From positions 1,674,001 to 1,738,000 of the forward strand of contig JASVEC010000002.1 in assembly GCA_030770535.1 (NCBI GenBank): DNA of 64,000 nt, in the 5' to 3' direction. The stretch is from Batkoa obscura (Eukaryota; Entomophthoromycota; Entomophthoromycetes; Entomophthorales; Batkoaceae). Shown one piece after another: positions 46,781 through 56,249 of this stretch (position 1 is the stretch's first letter; each line of letters begins with the position of its first letter). The notes below the pieces were generated by a model, which was not told the origin of the DNA, ran no database searches, and saw only the letters and a list, made by a program, of their open reading frames with translations. Both the position numbers and the translations under genes were made by a program.

Positions 46781-47574
46781 TCTCTTTAGTTATGTTAGTT
46801 GAATCTCTCTTTTTTATAAATGAAATTTGGCGGAAATTGATATTTTATAAAAAAATATTAAACTTGTCTTTTCCCTTTAAACTTATTGAAACTCAAGCTA
46901 TCTTTCTATACTATCAACTAAGCTATCTTTTTACACTATTAAAGTATGAGTAAAGCCGATAAAATTAATAAATTCTAATTGAAATTTGAAAACTCTTCAA
47001 TTGGCGAAGGATAACTCAACAACTTAAACTTTTAAACCAATTGCAGAGAAATTGAACGGGTGTTATTTAATATGTAGTACGTTTTTATTTAATTTATTAG
47101 AACTAGATTGTAATAATAAAGTTGAATCTTGTAAACTAGTAGCTAATAATTTAAAGTCCCAATAAACCTTCTAACATGCGCAGTGTTGAACTTTAGATCT
47201 CTTTTAATTGGCTCTATTAATTTTAGAAATCATGGTTTAAAGGGGTAAGATGATAGGGTGAAAGTTAACTTATCGCTTTTTAAAATCGGAAGAAAACAAA
47301 GTTTTATATTTTTCCGCTAAGGAAAAAACGTCAATGAAAATCACCATAGTTTATTTGATTTTGTTCTCCTTTTCATTATAAAAACAATAAATCTCTTATT
47401 TATAGTAATGGCTTCATTTATGAACCTTCCTCTTTTGTAAATGCTAATTTTTTATTTAATAATTTATTGGTGTTGTGATTTTATATCCCCTACTAACTTG
47501 AATTTGGTCAAGAAAGAAAGACACTTTGAGATTGAATTTGGAAATAAAGTAACATTGAACTTGTAAATCGTATG

Positions 47575-47670
47575 AAGGCACGAGCCGTATGTTTAGTTAC
47601 TAGTAGTTTTTTTATAAGCGATGGTAATTAGGGAAATAGTTCATATCCTTCATACTGGCTCATAAATTTC
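47575..47670. mobile_element. Possible relative of the 42642 fold-back element
   Basis: Right half: TTTTTTATAA, then GGTAATTAGGGAAATAGTT, CATAC and GGCTCATAAA align with the 42642 element's TTTTTTATAA, GATAATTAGGTAAATAGTT and CTCATAG. The left arm, CGTATGAAGG, pairs with CCTTCATAC on the right. The match is weak overall. Confidence 0.4.
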
Positions 47671-47916
47671 AATTTACGTTATATTCTCAAAAAATAGAAT
47701 GATTAAAACAAAGCAACTTTAGACAATAAGTTTTAGATTTTGATAATAAATGAGTTCAATTAAAAAATAGTTTATTTAAATGTTTATTTTTTTAAAATCT
47801 TTATATAAATACATTCCTTCGATAAAAATTTTATTCTCAAGTAACTTTAATTTTGTTGATTTAAATAAATAAATATATCATTTTTATGTATGAAAAGTAT
47901 ACATATTTATTTAATT

Positions 47917-48019
47917 GTGGTGATGTTTTCTTTGGTTTTACCACTTTTCCATTTTTTAAGCGCTATTTGAGTGGAAAAATTATTAATAAAATTCTTAAGC
48001 AAAAAAACATGTCCCCAAA
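47917..48019 (-). mobile_element. 105-bp MITE, GGGGATGT family
   Basis: Minus-orientation copy with AAGCGCTATTTGAGTGG core and ACATGTCCCC end. The left terminus has diverged to GGTGATG. Confidence 0.75.
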
Positions 48020-48374
48020 TCCTTCTTTTTTTATTTAAGGCTATCAACAACACTAAATCAACTTGAATACTAAACCCCTACTCTACATCCCTTCTCCTTA
48101 AATCTAAAAAGTCTATTTTAGTTAAGCTCCGTGGCATCCATCACCTCTTGAATCTCTATCAGATAACTTTCCTTTTTTGCTTCCTGTCTATCGCGTTACA
48201 GTGGCTTCAACCACATGTGACTTTTTTTCTATTACTCAAAATAAGTTGTGCTTTATAGCTACGCTTTTGTGAACTATAACATATGTTAAGTTTTTAAAAT
48301 TCTGGACTTAGAAAGGGTAAATGTTTTATCTAAATTCAAATTAGTTTATAAACTTAATCAAAAAGTCGATTGAT

Positions 48375-48575
48375 ACCCCAATGTATGATATTGATCACGT
48401 AATGAATTATTCAACATCAAGGCACAAGGCTGAAGAGTTGACCCTTAAATCCTTTATTGTATATCCACTAGGAGCGGTAGATAGCCAATTTTACTTCTGT
48501 TCTGTAAAGGGTCTTCCACTTGATTCGAAGGAGATAATTTTGTATATAAAAAGTATTTATCTTTATATTTAGTTT
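48375..48575. repeat. Diverged duplicate segment, copy 1
   Basis: AATGTATGATATTGAT, ACATCAAGGCACAAGGCTGA and AGGAGCGGTAGATAG correspond to AATGTATGATATTAAC, ACATCAAGATATAAGGCTGA and AGGAGCGACAGACAG at 51421-51540. The match resumes at about 51870-51960 after a 330-bp insertion in copy 2. Confidence 0.7.
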
Positions 48576-48810
48576 ATTATTCTGACTAAAAAAATTATAT
48601 GTCCTAACTATTTATTTTGATGTTATAGTTTTAAACTTCAAGTCCTAAATGAATTGGGATAGTATAATATATGTTAGCAAATAATTTGTGTAATATATAC
48701 TAGTAAGTAATTAAAAGATAGGATGGCCTTTTCTAAATACCTTTCATTTTTTATAAAACATTACCAACAAAGATACAGACGTGTACATTAAAATAATTTT
48801 TATTTTTAAA

Positions 48811-48912
48811 TGTGGGGATGCTTTTGACTTTCATCATTTTTTCGACTTTTAACGATGTTGAACAGAAAAAATATTATTAAATTTTTATACAGAAATAGAC
48901 ATCTATATATAT
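48811..48912 (-). mobile_element. Degenerate 105-bp MITE
   Basis: GGGGATG, CTTTCATCATTTTTTCGAC and ATTATTAAATTTTTATA retain the order of the family, but the core is badly diverged, so it is an old copy. Confidence 0.55.
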
Positions 48913-49776
48913 ATGCTCTTTCAGCCAGTAGCATTCTTATTTATTAGAGGCTCTTAAAGCTATTGTGCTTATGTATAACTTAAATTTTGATGTATTGACT
49001 CATATAAATAAGTCTTAATGTTCCAAAAACATCAATCATTTAGACAAAGTTTACTACTAGCTCAATACTACATAAAAAAATACTATCACCAAGCACTCTT
49101 CAATTAAATACTACCCATTAATTGAGTAATTTATTTCCTTACCTCTTCTTGAATTTATCTCCTTTATACAATTAAATCTAATGACTTCTAATCCCTCACT
49201 TTAGTATCATAAAATATCTAAGAACATAGTCATTTATAAATATTAGAAAAAAGGAACTATTACTTTGTATTTAAAAGGAATATTATCATTATTTAAAAAA
49301 CAACGAATATATTTTTGAAAAACTTTAATAAAATATTGCTCCTCTAAAAAAATGACCTTCGATCATTTTTTTAGTAAAACAACTATGATTATAGGTAAAT
49401 CAAGAGTTTATGCTTAAATTAATTTGTATACATATATTTTTAATATTATTAATCGACTTTTATAATTAATTCCCTGATCACATTAGTTAATAGTTTAAAT
49501 AAATTACTAAATACATTGAGTATATGGTTCAAATCTAAAAATAAAGTCTTTGATAATAATGATAGAGTTAATTCCTTGATAATACATATATTGGATTTAG
49601 TAGTATGTGAGTTTGCATGATTAAATATATCGTTTTTAGGTTGATGGGAAATTAGGTAACTACATTGTAAGATCAATAAGGGGATAAAATATTAATTAAA
49701 TAGTAGTATTGTATAATATAATTAATGAAGAATGTTGAAGGTTAGCATGAACAAAAGCTAAGTGCAGACAAAATAG

Positions 49777-49960
49777 TATAAAAAGACCAAGATAGCTATT
49801 CGAAATTATAAAAACAAATCTTCTTCTAAATCTTCTCCAGGTGAGTTATACTTAGAGCTACACTTACAAGTGAATATATACCAATTAAAAAGAATCTGTG
49901 ATCCTTTATAATCAAACCTTTTAAGCCTCTTAAATCTTTGAATATCCATCTTTAGTCAAT
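49777..49960 (+). promoter_or_regulatory. TATA box and putative leader intron of secreted gene 5
   Basis: TATAAAAA is at 49777-49784. The leader has CTCCAG|GTGAGT with the donor at 49841 and an acceptor TTTAG ending at 49955, giving a 115-nt putative intron that leaves TCAAT-ATG. Identical sequence occurs before gene 6, and near-identical (GC donor) before gene 4. Confidence 0.7.
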
Positions 49961-51163
49961 ATGAAATTAGCCAATATTTTAACCACCTTTATTGTTACTA
50001 TGGCCGCCATTGAAGCTATGCCAGTAGAACGTCGTACTTTTGGTTTACTTAATGAGTTTAATGTTTTGAAGAACATCCTTGGCGGGCACAAGAAGCCTAC
50101 TGGAACTCCCAAAAACGATTCTCATAACGATAGTCACAATGATAATAAGACTAATAATAATAGTAATACCACTAATAACAATAATAAGACTACTAACAAT
50201 AATAACAAGACCACCAATAACAATAACAATACTACTAATAATAGTAACAATACCACCAATAACAATAACAATACTACCAACAACAACAACCAAATGACTA
50301 ACAATAACAATAATGTTGTTAATAACCGTAATGATATTGTAAATAACAACTCAAATGTTGTCAATAACCGCAACAGTGTCACTAATAACAATAGCAATAC
50401 TGTTAATAACAGTAACAGCGTAAACAACAATAACAGCAACAGTGTAAACAACTCAAACACCATAAACAACAACAATACAAATAATGTCAAGAACTCAAAT
50501 ACTGTGAATAATAGTAGTACTAATAACAGTATTAATAATAATACTTCAAACAATAGTACTAATAATAACACCTCAAACACTAGCAACACTAACAGCGGTA
50601 CTAGCAGCAACACCTCCAAAGACTCTTCTTCTAGTAATACCTCCAAAGACTCTTCATCTAACAACTCTTCCTCTAAGAATACTAGCGATAGTTCCAATAG
50701 CTCAACTAGTAAAAATTCTTCTGATAATTCATCCAGTAAGAGTACTAGTGACAGTTCTACCAACAACTCTTCCTCTAAGAATACTAGTGATAGCTCCAAT
50801 AGCTCAACTAGTAAAAATTCTTCTGATAATTCTTCCACTAAGAATACTAGTGATAGTTCCACTAATAATTCTTCCGATAAGAGCACTAATAATAACTCCA
50901 CCAACAACTCTACTAATAACTCGAACAGCTCTTCCAAATCCAGTTCTAGTGAGAATAGTAAAAGCAACAAAAGCAGCAGTAGCACCGTTAATGGTCAAAC
51001 TACTAGTAATGCTGAAAATAATGAAAGTAGCAGTGAAAAGAATACTGTCAATGGAGAATCCACTAGTAAGGGACATAAACTTCACTCCGTTACTGATAAT
51101 GGTGTCACTAAAGGTGAAAAGGAAACTGAAGTTAATGGTGTAGTTACCAAAGAATCTTTTTAA
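49961..51163 (+). CDS. Secreted Asn/Ser-rich family protein 5
   Basis: A 400-residue secreted protein: signal peptide (residues 1-19), MPVERR, core TFGLLNEFNVLKNILGGHKK, and an Asn/Thr-rich tract. Ser/Asn/Thr units of the type SSSKNTSDSSNSSTSKNSSD follow, then the C-terminal module TVNGQTTSNAENNESSSEKN, TVNGESTSKGHKLHSVTDNG and VTKGEKETEVNGVVTKESF shared with genes 4 and 6. The tail carries many N-x-S/T sequons. The C-terminal module has no cysteine and no hydrophobic anchor, so a soluble or wall-trapped glycoprotein is more likely than a GPI protein. The gene is duplicated as gene 6 about 3.56 kb downstream. Confidence 0.85.
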   Translation: MKLANILTTFIVTMAAIEAMPVERRTFGLLNEFNVLKNILGGHKKPTGTPKNDSHNDSHNDNKTNNNSNTTNNNNKTTNNNNKTTNNNNNTTNNSNNTTNNNNNTTNNNNQMTNNNNNVVNNRNDIVNNNSNVVNNRNSVTNNNSNTVNNSNSVNNNNSNSVNNSNTINNNNTNNVKNSNTVNNSSTNNSINNNTSNNSTNNNTSNTSNTNSGTSSNTSKDSSSSNTSKDSSSNNSSSKNTSDSSNSSTSKNSSDNSSSKSTSDSSTNNSSSKNTSDSSNSSTSKNSSDNSSTKNTSDSSTNNSSDKSTNNNSTNNSTNNSNSSSKSSSSENSKSNKSSSSTVNGQTTSNAENNESSSEKNTVNGESTSKGHKLHSVTDNGVTKGEKETEVNGVVTKESF

Positions 51164-51420
51164 TTGATTAAACTAAGTATAAATTATAATTTTTAAGATT
51201 TTTTTTTAAATTTTATAAAGTTTTTGCCTTTATACAGTATCTATAAAAATTGTCTCAAAAATCGAAGCATATAACTTTAAACATTAATTCTTTAATGACT
51301 AATAACTAAAAGGCAAGTTTTTTTTGCAGCTATATTTAATACCAAAGTCTTAGCAAGAATTAAAAGGTCAATTAGTGAGAACACCAAGGTCATAGTTATT
51401 ATTAATCAGCCATTCGATAG

Positions 51421-51960
51421 CCCAATGTATGATATTAACTACGTAATACATCATTTGACATCAAGATATAAGGCTGAAAAGTTGATTCTCGAATACTTTG
51501 TATATTCACAATAGGAGCGACAGACAGTCCGTAGAACTGAAAGCTTCTTTTAGTCAAATATAAATCAAGTTTTAAGCCTTAAATACTTTAGAATCACTCT
51601 TAGCATAAGCATGTTTTAAAAAAATTTAATTAACGACTGTTTCTAGGATTCAATTGCTTAAAAACTGGATGAATTTTGAAATAGAATACCATCTTTCTTC
51701 ATTTAAGAGGCAGTAGTCTCAAGTGCTTTAATAACCAAAATAAACAGAATATGTTTAAGCCAGTAAACTTAAGGGATATTTTAACTGAAAGATCACATCA
51801 TAATAAAGTAGTAATATCGTCCTATGATTTTACTTTTGAAAGGAACAGCTAAGTAATATGAAGGCTCACTTCGCTTCTGTTCTCCAAAGGGTTTCCCACT
51901 GAATGGAAAAAAAAGATATTTTTATGTATAAAAAGTATTTTCAATTAATACAATTTATTA
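51421..51960. repeat. Diverged duplicate segment, copy 2, with ~330-bp insertion
   Basis: Homologous to 48375-48575 at both ends. The inserted stretch 51540-51868 has no counterpart in copy 1 and no evident terminal repeats, so it may instead be a deletion in copy 1. Confidence 0.6.
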
Positions 51961-52046
51961 GTTTAATGTTAAAAATTTTGTATATTTGAATTGTTTATTT
52001 TGACTATAGTTTTTAGTTTTAAATAAATTCCAATAGTTTGTATAAT

Positions 52047-52148
52047 ATATAGGGGTGTTTTTTTTGGCTTTATTTTTTCATCTTTTAAGCATTATTTGAG
52101 CGGAAAAATTGTTAGTAAAGTTTTTAAACACAAAAATATATCCCATAT
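52047..52148 (-). mobile_element. 105-bp MITE, GGGGATGT family
   Basis: Minus-orientation copy with ATATA-type flanks on both sides. The core is AAGCATTATTTGAGCGG and the right end ACAAAAATATATCCC. Confidence 0.8.
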
Positions 52149-52745
52149 ACTGATCAGTGGTTAAAAAATTTGATGAACTTTTCTAGATAATATTTATTTT
52201 TCAATAATGAATTAGAGGCAAAGGGGCAGAAGTATACATTAGAGTAGTTTTCATTTTAGATATAAAAAGTATTTACTCTTGCGATTAGTAACGTTTTCCT
52301 TGTTTAATCAAAAAAGTGTGATTGTTTATTAAAGGCTCAAAGCTATTGTGCTTATGTATAACTTAAATTTTGATGTATTGACTCATATAAATAAGTCTTA
52401 ATGTTCCAAAAACATCAATCATTTAGACAAAGTTTACTACTAGCTCAATACTACATAAAAAAATACTATCACCAAGCACTCTTCAATTAAATACTACCCA
52501 TTAATTGAGTAATTTATTTCCTTACCTCTTCTTGAATTTATCTCCTTTATACAATTAAATCTAATGACTTCTAATCCCTCACTTTAGTATCATAAAATAT
52601 CTAAGAACATAGTCATTTATAAATATTAGAAAAAAGGAACTATTACTTTGTATTTAAAAGGAATATTATCATTATTTAAAAAACAACGAATATATTTTTG
52701 AAAAACTTTAATAAACTAATGCTCCTCTAAAAAAATGATCAAAAA

Positions 52746-52850
52746 TTTGAGGATGTATTTTTGTTGTCAAGGATTTTACTAACAATTTCTTCACTCAAAT
52801 AGTGCTCAAAAATGGAAAAAACGGTGAAACCAAAAAAAATGTGCTCACTT
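52746..52850 (+). mobile_element. 105-bp MITE, GGGGATGT family
   Basis: Plus-orientation copy within duplication unit B: GAGGATGTATTTTTGT, CAAATAGTGCTCAAAAATGG and AAATGTGCTC. It is absent from unit A. Confidence 0.75.
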
Positions 52851-52880
52851 GTAATTATAAATACAGATAAATCAAAAACT

Positions 52881-52987
52881 ATATGGGAGTGTTTTTTTGG
52901 CTTTATTATTTTTTCTATCTTTTAAGTACTATTTGGGTAGAAAAATTGTTAGTGAAATTCTTAAACACAAAAATACATCCTCATATG
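52881..52987 (-). mobile_element. 105-bp MITE with a near-empty paralogous site
   Basis: Flanked by ATAT on both sides: AATCAAAAACT-ATAT-[element]-ATAT-GCTTAAAGCTAATTT. Unit A at about 49396-49425 reads AATCAAGAGTTTATGCTTAA with no element, showing a single 4-bp target there. Confidence 0.85.
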
Positions 52988-53333
52988 CTTAAAGCTAATT
53001 TAAATACACTAAGTTTTCAAATATTATTAATTAGCTATTACCATTAGCCCCCTGTTTACATTCGACAACAAGTTAAAATATTTGATTCAAATCTAAAAAT
53101 AAAGTCTTTGATAATAATGATAGATTAGGTCCTTGATAATACATATATTGGATTTAGTAGTATGTGGGTTTGCATGATTAAATATATCGTTTTTAGGTTG
53201 ATGGGAAATTAGGTAACTACATTGTAAGATCAATAAGGGGATAAAATATTAATTAAATAGTAGTATTGTATAATATAATTAATGAAGAATGTTGAAGGTT
53301 AGCATGAACAAAAGCTAAGTGCAGACAAAATAG

Positions 53334-53517
53334 TATAAAAAGACCAAGATAGCTATTCGAAATTATAAAAACAAATCTTCTTCTAAATCTTCTCCAGGTG
53401 AGTTATACTTAGAGCTACACTTACAAGTGAATATATACCAATTAAAAAGAATCTGTGATCCTTTATAATCAAACCTTTTAAGCCTCTTAAATCTTTGAAT
53501 ATCCATCTTTAGTCAAT
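53334..53517 (+). promoter_or_regulatory. TATA box and putative leader intron of secreted gene 6
   Basis: TATAAAA at 53334-53340; CTCCAG|GTGAGT with the donor at 53398 and the acceptor TTTAG ending at 53512, a 115-nt putative intron. The segment appears identical to that of gene 5. Confidence 0.7.
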
Positions 53518-54675
53518 ATGAAATTAGCCAATATTTTAACCACCTTTATTGTTACTATGGCCGCCATTGAAGCTATGCCAGTAGAACGTCGTACTTTTGG
53601 TTTACTTAATAAACTTAAAACGATGAAGAGCATGCATGGTGGGCACAAGAAGCCTACTGGAACTCCCAAAAACGATTCTCATAACGATAGTCACAATGAT
53701 AATAATACTAATAATGCTAATAACACTAATAATAGTAGCAACATTACCAATAACAATAATAAGACTAACAATAACAATAACAATACTACTAATAACAATA
53801 ACAATACCACTAATAACAATAGCAACACTGCTAATAATAACAACCAAATGACTAACAATAACAATAATGTTGTTAATAACCGTAATGATATTGTAAATAA
53901 CAACAGCAATGTTCTTAACAATAGTAACAGTGTCACTAATAATAATGAAAATGCTATTAATAACAGTAACAGTATAAGCAACAACAACAGCAACAGTCTA
54001 AATAATTCAAACACCATGAACAATAGTAACACTATGAATAACAGTAATACTATGAATAACAGTAATTCTATGAATAACAGTAATACTATGAATAACAATA
54101 ACTCTATGAATAACAGTAATAATATGAATAACAGTAACACTAATAACGTTAACAATTCTAATACCTCAAACAACGTTAATACTAGTAACAACACTTCAAA
54201 CAACAACGATATCAACAGTAGTACTAACAGTAATACCTCAAATACTAGTAATACCTCTAAAGACTCTTCATCTAACAACTCTTCCTCTAAGAATACTAGT
54301 GATAGCTCCAATAGCTCAACTAGTAAAAATTCTTCTGATAATTCTTCCACTAAGAATACTAGTGATAGTTCCACTAATAATTCTTCCGATAAGAGCACTA
54401 ATAATAACTCCACCAACAACTCTACTAATAACTCGAACAGCTCTTCCAAATCCAGTTCTAGTGAGAATAGTAAAAGCAACAAAAGCAGCAGTAGCACCGT
54501 TAATGGTCAAACTACTAGTAATGCTGAAAATAATGAAAGTAGCAGTGAAAAGAATACTGTCAATGGAGAATCCACTAGTAAGGGACATAAACTTCACTCC
54601 GTTACTGATAATGGTGTCACTAAAGGTGAAAAGGAAACTGAAGTTAATGGTGTAGTTACCAAAGAATCTTTTTAA
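53518..54675 (+). CDS. Secreted Asn/Ser-rich family protein 6, with altered core
   Basis: A 385-residue duplicate of gene 5. Signal peptide, MPVERRTFGLLN, GGHKKPTGTPKND and the C-terminal module are identical. Between them the core reads KLKTMKSMH where gene 5 has EFNVLKNIL: eight of nine residues differ, against none in the flanks. The Asn tract carries nine to ten copies of an 18-bp unit encoding NTMNNS (about 54010-54140) that gene 5 lacks. The open frame is intact and the promoter is unchanged, so this is not obviously a pseudogene. The changed core is more basic and less hydrophobic than in the five paralogues. Function unknown. Confidence 0.83.
   Translation: MKLANILTTFIVTMAAIEAMPVERRTFGLLNKLKTMKSMHGGHKKPTGTPKNDSHNDSHNDNNTNNANNTNNSSNITNNNNKTNNNNNNTTNNNNNTTNNNSNTANNNNQMTNNNNNVVNNRNDIVNNNSNVLNNSNSVTNNNENAINNSNSISNNNSNSLNNSNTMNNSNTMNNSNTMNNSNSMNNSNTMNNNNSMNNSNNMNNSNTNNVNNSNTSNNVNTSNNTSNNNDINSSTNSNTSNTSNTSKDSSSNNSSSKNTSDSSNSSTSKNSSDNSSTKNTSDSSTNNSSDKSTNNNSTNNSTNNSNSSSKSSSSENSKSNKSSSSTVNGQTTSNAENNESSSEKNTVNGESTSKGHKLHSVTDNGVTKGEKETEVNGVVTKESF
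54010..54140. repeat. 18-bp coding minisatellite
   Basis: In-frame units of the type ACTATGAATAACAGTAAT, encoding NTMNNS/NSMNNS, nine to ten times. Present in gene 6 and absent from gene 5, so it expanded after the duplication or was lost from gene 5. Confidence 0.85.
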
Positions 54676-54740
54676 TTGATTAAACTAAGTATAAATTATA
54701 ATTTTTGGTTTTCCTTAATTTTTATGTTTTCATCTTTTAT

Positions 54741-54847
54741 ATACGGGGACGTATTTTATTATTTGAGAGTTTTACTAACACTTTTTCCGCTCAAATAGCA
54801 CTTAAAAAATGGAAAACGTAATCAAACCAAAAAAAATATCCCCATAT
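54741..54847 (+). mobile_element. 105-bp MITE, GGGGATGT family
   Basis: GGGGACGTATTTTATTATT left end, CAAATAGCACTTAAAAAATG core and AATATCCCC right end followed by ATAT. It lies only about 65 bp after the stop of secreted gene 6. Confidence 0.8.
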
Positions 54848-55068
54848 AATTACTTTAAAGTTATCTTGATTGAATATTAGATATGTGTTTTGGTTTTCAT
54901 GTTCATTACAATGACACAAGGTAGTGAATTAACTTCTTTTAATTATATACTATAATTTAGATGGGTACTTTACTATATACATAAGGTGACTTGTGTAAGG
55001 CAATCATCCTAAAATAACGGCTTGAAATTAGATTTATTTGATTTTTAAGCTTAGAAAATCAAAGCAAC

Positions 55069-55170
55069 ATATGAGGATGTATCTTTGTATTTAAGAGTTT
55101 TATTAACAATTTCTCTACTCAAATAGTACTTAAAAGATAGAAAAAGTAAAGCCAAAAAAAAATCTCTAAA
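55069..55170 (+). mobile_element. 105-bp MITE, diverged
   Basis: GAGGATGTATCTTTGT, CAAATAGTACTTAAAAGAT and AGCCAAAAAAAAATCTCTA. The right terminus is decayed. Confidence 0.7.
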
Positions 55171-55224
55171 TTGGGATATTTTTTACCAATAGCTTTTTTA
55201 CTATTTTGTAAAATTTAGAAATTA

Positions 55225-55368
55225 ATCAGTATACTGTTCAAGTTTGAATTTGCGCTAGCTAACCGTTCATTTTAAAGATAAAATTAACAAGTCTCAAACT
55301 AGCGTGATAGAGCAAATAGTAGGCTATAAAATCTATCATTTGCCGGCGCACATTCAAACTTAAATAGA
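55225..55368. repeat. Short inverted-repeat structure (~145 bp)
   Basis: Left arm CAAGTTTGAATTTGCGC near 55229 and right arm GCGCACATTCAAACTTAA near 55347 are reverse complements with one or two mismatches. They enclose about 100 bp. It may be a small non-autonomous element or a structured relic. Confidence 0.6.
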
Positions 55369-55460
55369 GCTACATTCGTCAATTTTCAAAAAAATATCAA
55401 GGTCAATAGGTAAAAAACATCACATATTAAGCTCTAAAAATTCACATCATAAATATTACT

Positions 55461-55788
55461 GTTCTAATCTAAACTTGGATTGACGATTTTTAGTTGCATT
55501 TGAGGGTATTTTATACCCAATTACGGAAAAACAGAGATATTTGACTTGGTCAAGGTTAATTGAGAGAATTTGAAATATGCAAAAATAGTAATGGCCAATT
55601 AAAAGCTTCAAATCTCTCAATCTCAAATAGAAGTTGAGATGAAAATTGACAAAAGTACACTAGTCTCAATTGAGAGGTTAAATATCTCATTTTTTAATTG
55701 GCTATAAAAAATTGTTGAATTGACTTTCTATTTTTCTACTGAGCAAATACAAAATTGAAATACTCCAATCTATGTTTAAATTAGAATA
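55461..55788. mobile_element. ~328-bp element with imperfect terminal inverted repeats
   Basis: Left end GTTCTAATCTAAACTTGGAT and right end, reverse-complemented, ATTCTAATTTAAACATAGAT match over about 20 bp and then more loosely for 20 more. Inside, GGCCAATTAAAA faces TTTTTAATTGGC, an internal hairpin. No coding content, so a non-autonomous DNA element is the best guess. Confidence 0.6.
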
Positions 55789-56249
55789 GGGATGATTATA
55801 CGGCAAAATTCAATATTTTTTGCTTTATCTGCAAAATTTAAAGTTAGGAAATTAGGAAATCAACATTACAATCTAAAAAATTCTGAAAATAAAATTTAAA
55901 AAATTTAAAAACTCAATTATTCCATAACTTTTATTTAACTTTTATAAAAACTATTAAAGCTTAATTAATAAATTTAAATTTTATTTTAAAAAAAGCCAAA
56001 GGCCCAGAAAAAGAGTGTATTCAATTTTTAGAAAAAAAAGTTTAAAATCAAAAAGCTATATACTTGTTAACAGTTAATTAATATATAAATTTATATAGGA
56101 AATACATAATATCACTACCACGCAAAATATAAATAACTAAAACTTTAAAGCTCTACTTATTATAGATCACGTTCTCGCTGAATTATATTCTTATGAGTCT
56201 AAAACCCTTTTTAATATTATTTGTGCTGATATTACAACCCAACTTAACC

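Larger units (their letters stand above)
46781..48941. other. Gene-free region before the tandem duplication
   Basis: Holds MITEs at 47917-48019 and 48811-48912, a relative of the fold-back element near 47575-47670, and a segment at 48375-48575 that recurs in diverged form at 51421-51960. The 63-codon frame inside that segment is not conserved in the second copy, so I do not call a gene. Confidence 0.5.
48942..51198. repeat. Recent tandem duplication, unit A (secreted gene 5)
   Basis: Pairs with 52327-54706. About 380 bp from 48956 (52339) match without an obvious difference, as do about 330 bp from about 49720 (about 53277) through promoter, leader and signal peptide. The C-terminal coding half and the first 30 bp after the stop also match. 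Differences are confined to inserted MITEs, the 49370-49520 stretch, the peptide core and the repetitive tail. Confidence 0.9.
51199..52326. other. Spacer between duplication units
   Basis: Contains the second, diverged copy of the 48375 segment (51421-51960, interrupted by about 330 bp) and a MITE at 52047-52148. No gene was seen. Confidence 0.5.
52327..54706. repeat. Recent tandem duplication, unit B (secreted gene 6)
   Basis: Partner of 48942-51198. It differs mainly by two MITE insertions (52746-52850, 52881-52987), a patch of 12 substitutions in the peptide core, and length changes in the Asn-rich tract. Confidence 0.9.
54707..56249. other. Gene-free region with MITEs and two inverted-repeat elements
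   Basis: Holds MITEs at 54741-54847 and 55069-55170 and inverted-repeat structures at 55225-55368 and 55461-55788. The last 250 bp are the presumed 3' UTR and terminator of the convergent-side SET gene. Confidence 0.5.

Noticed and set aside
48381-48572. 63-codon frame MYDIDHVMNYSTSRHK...
   Set aside because: The homologous segment at 51421-51540 is not open in the same frame, so the similarity is DNA-level duplication and not coding conservation.
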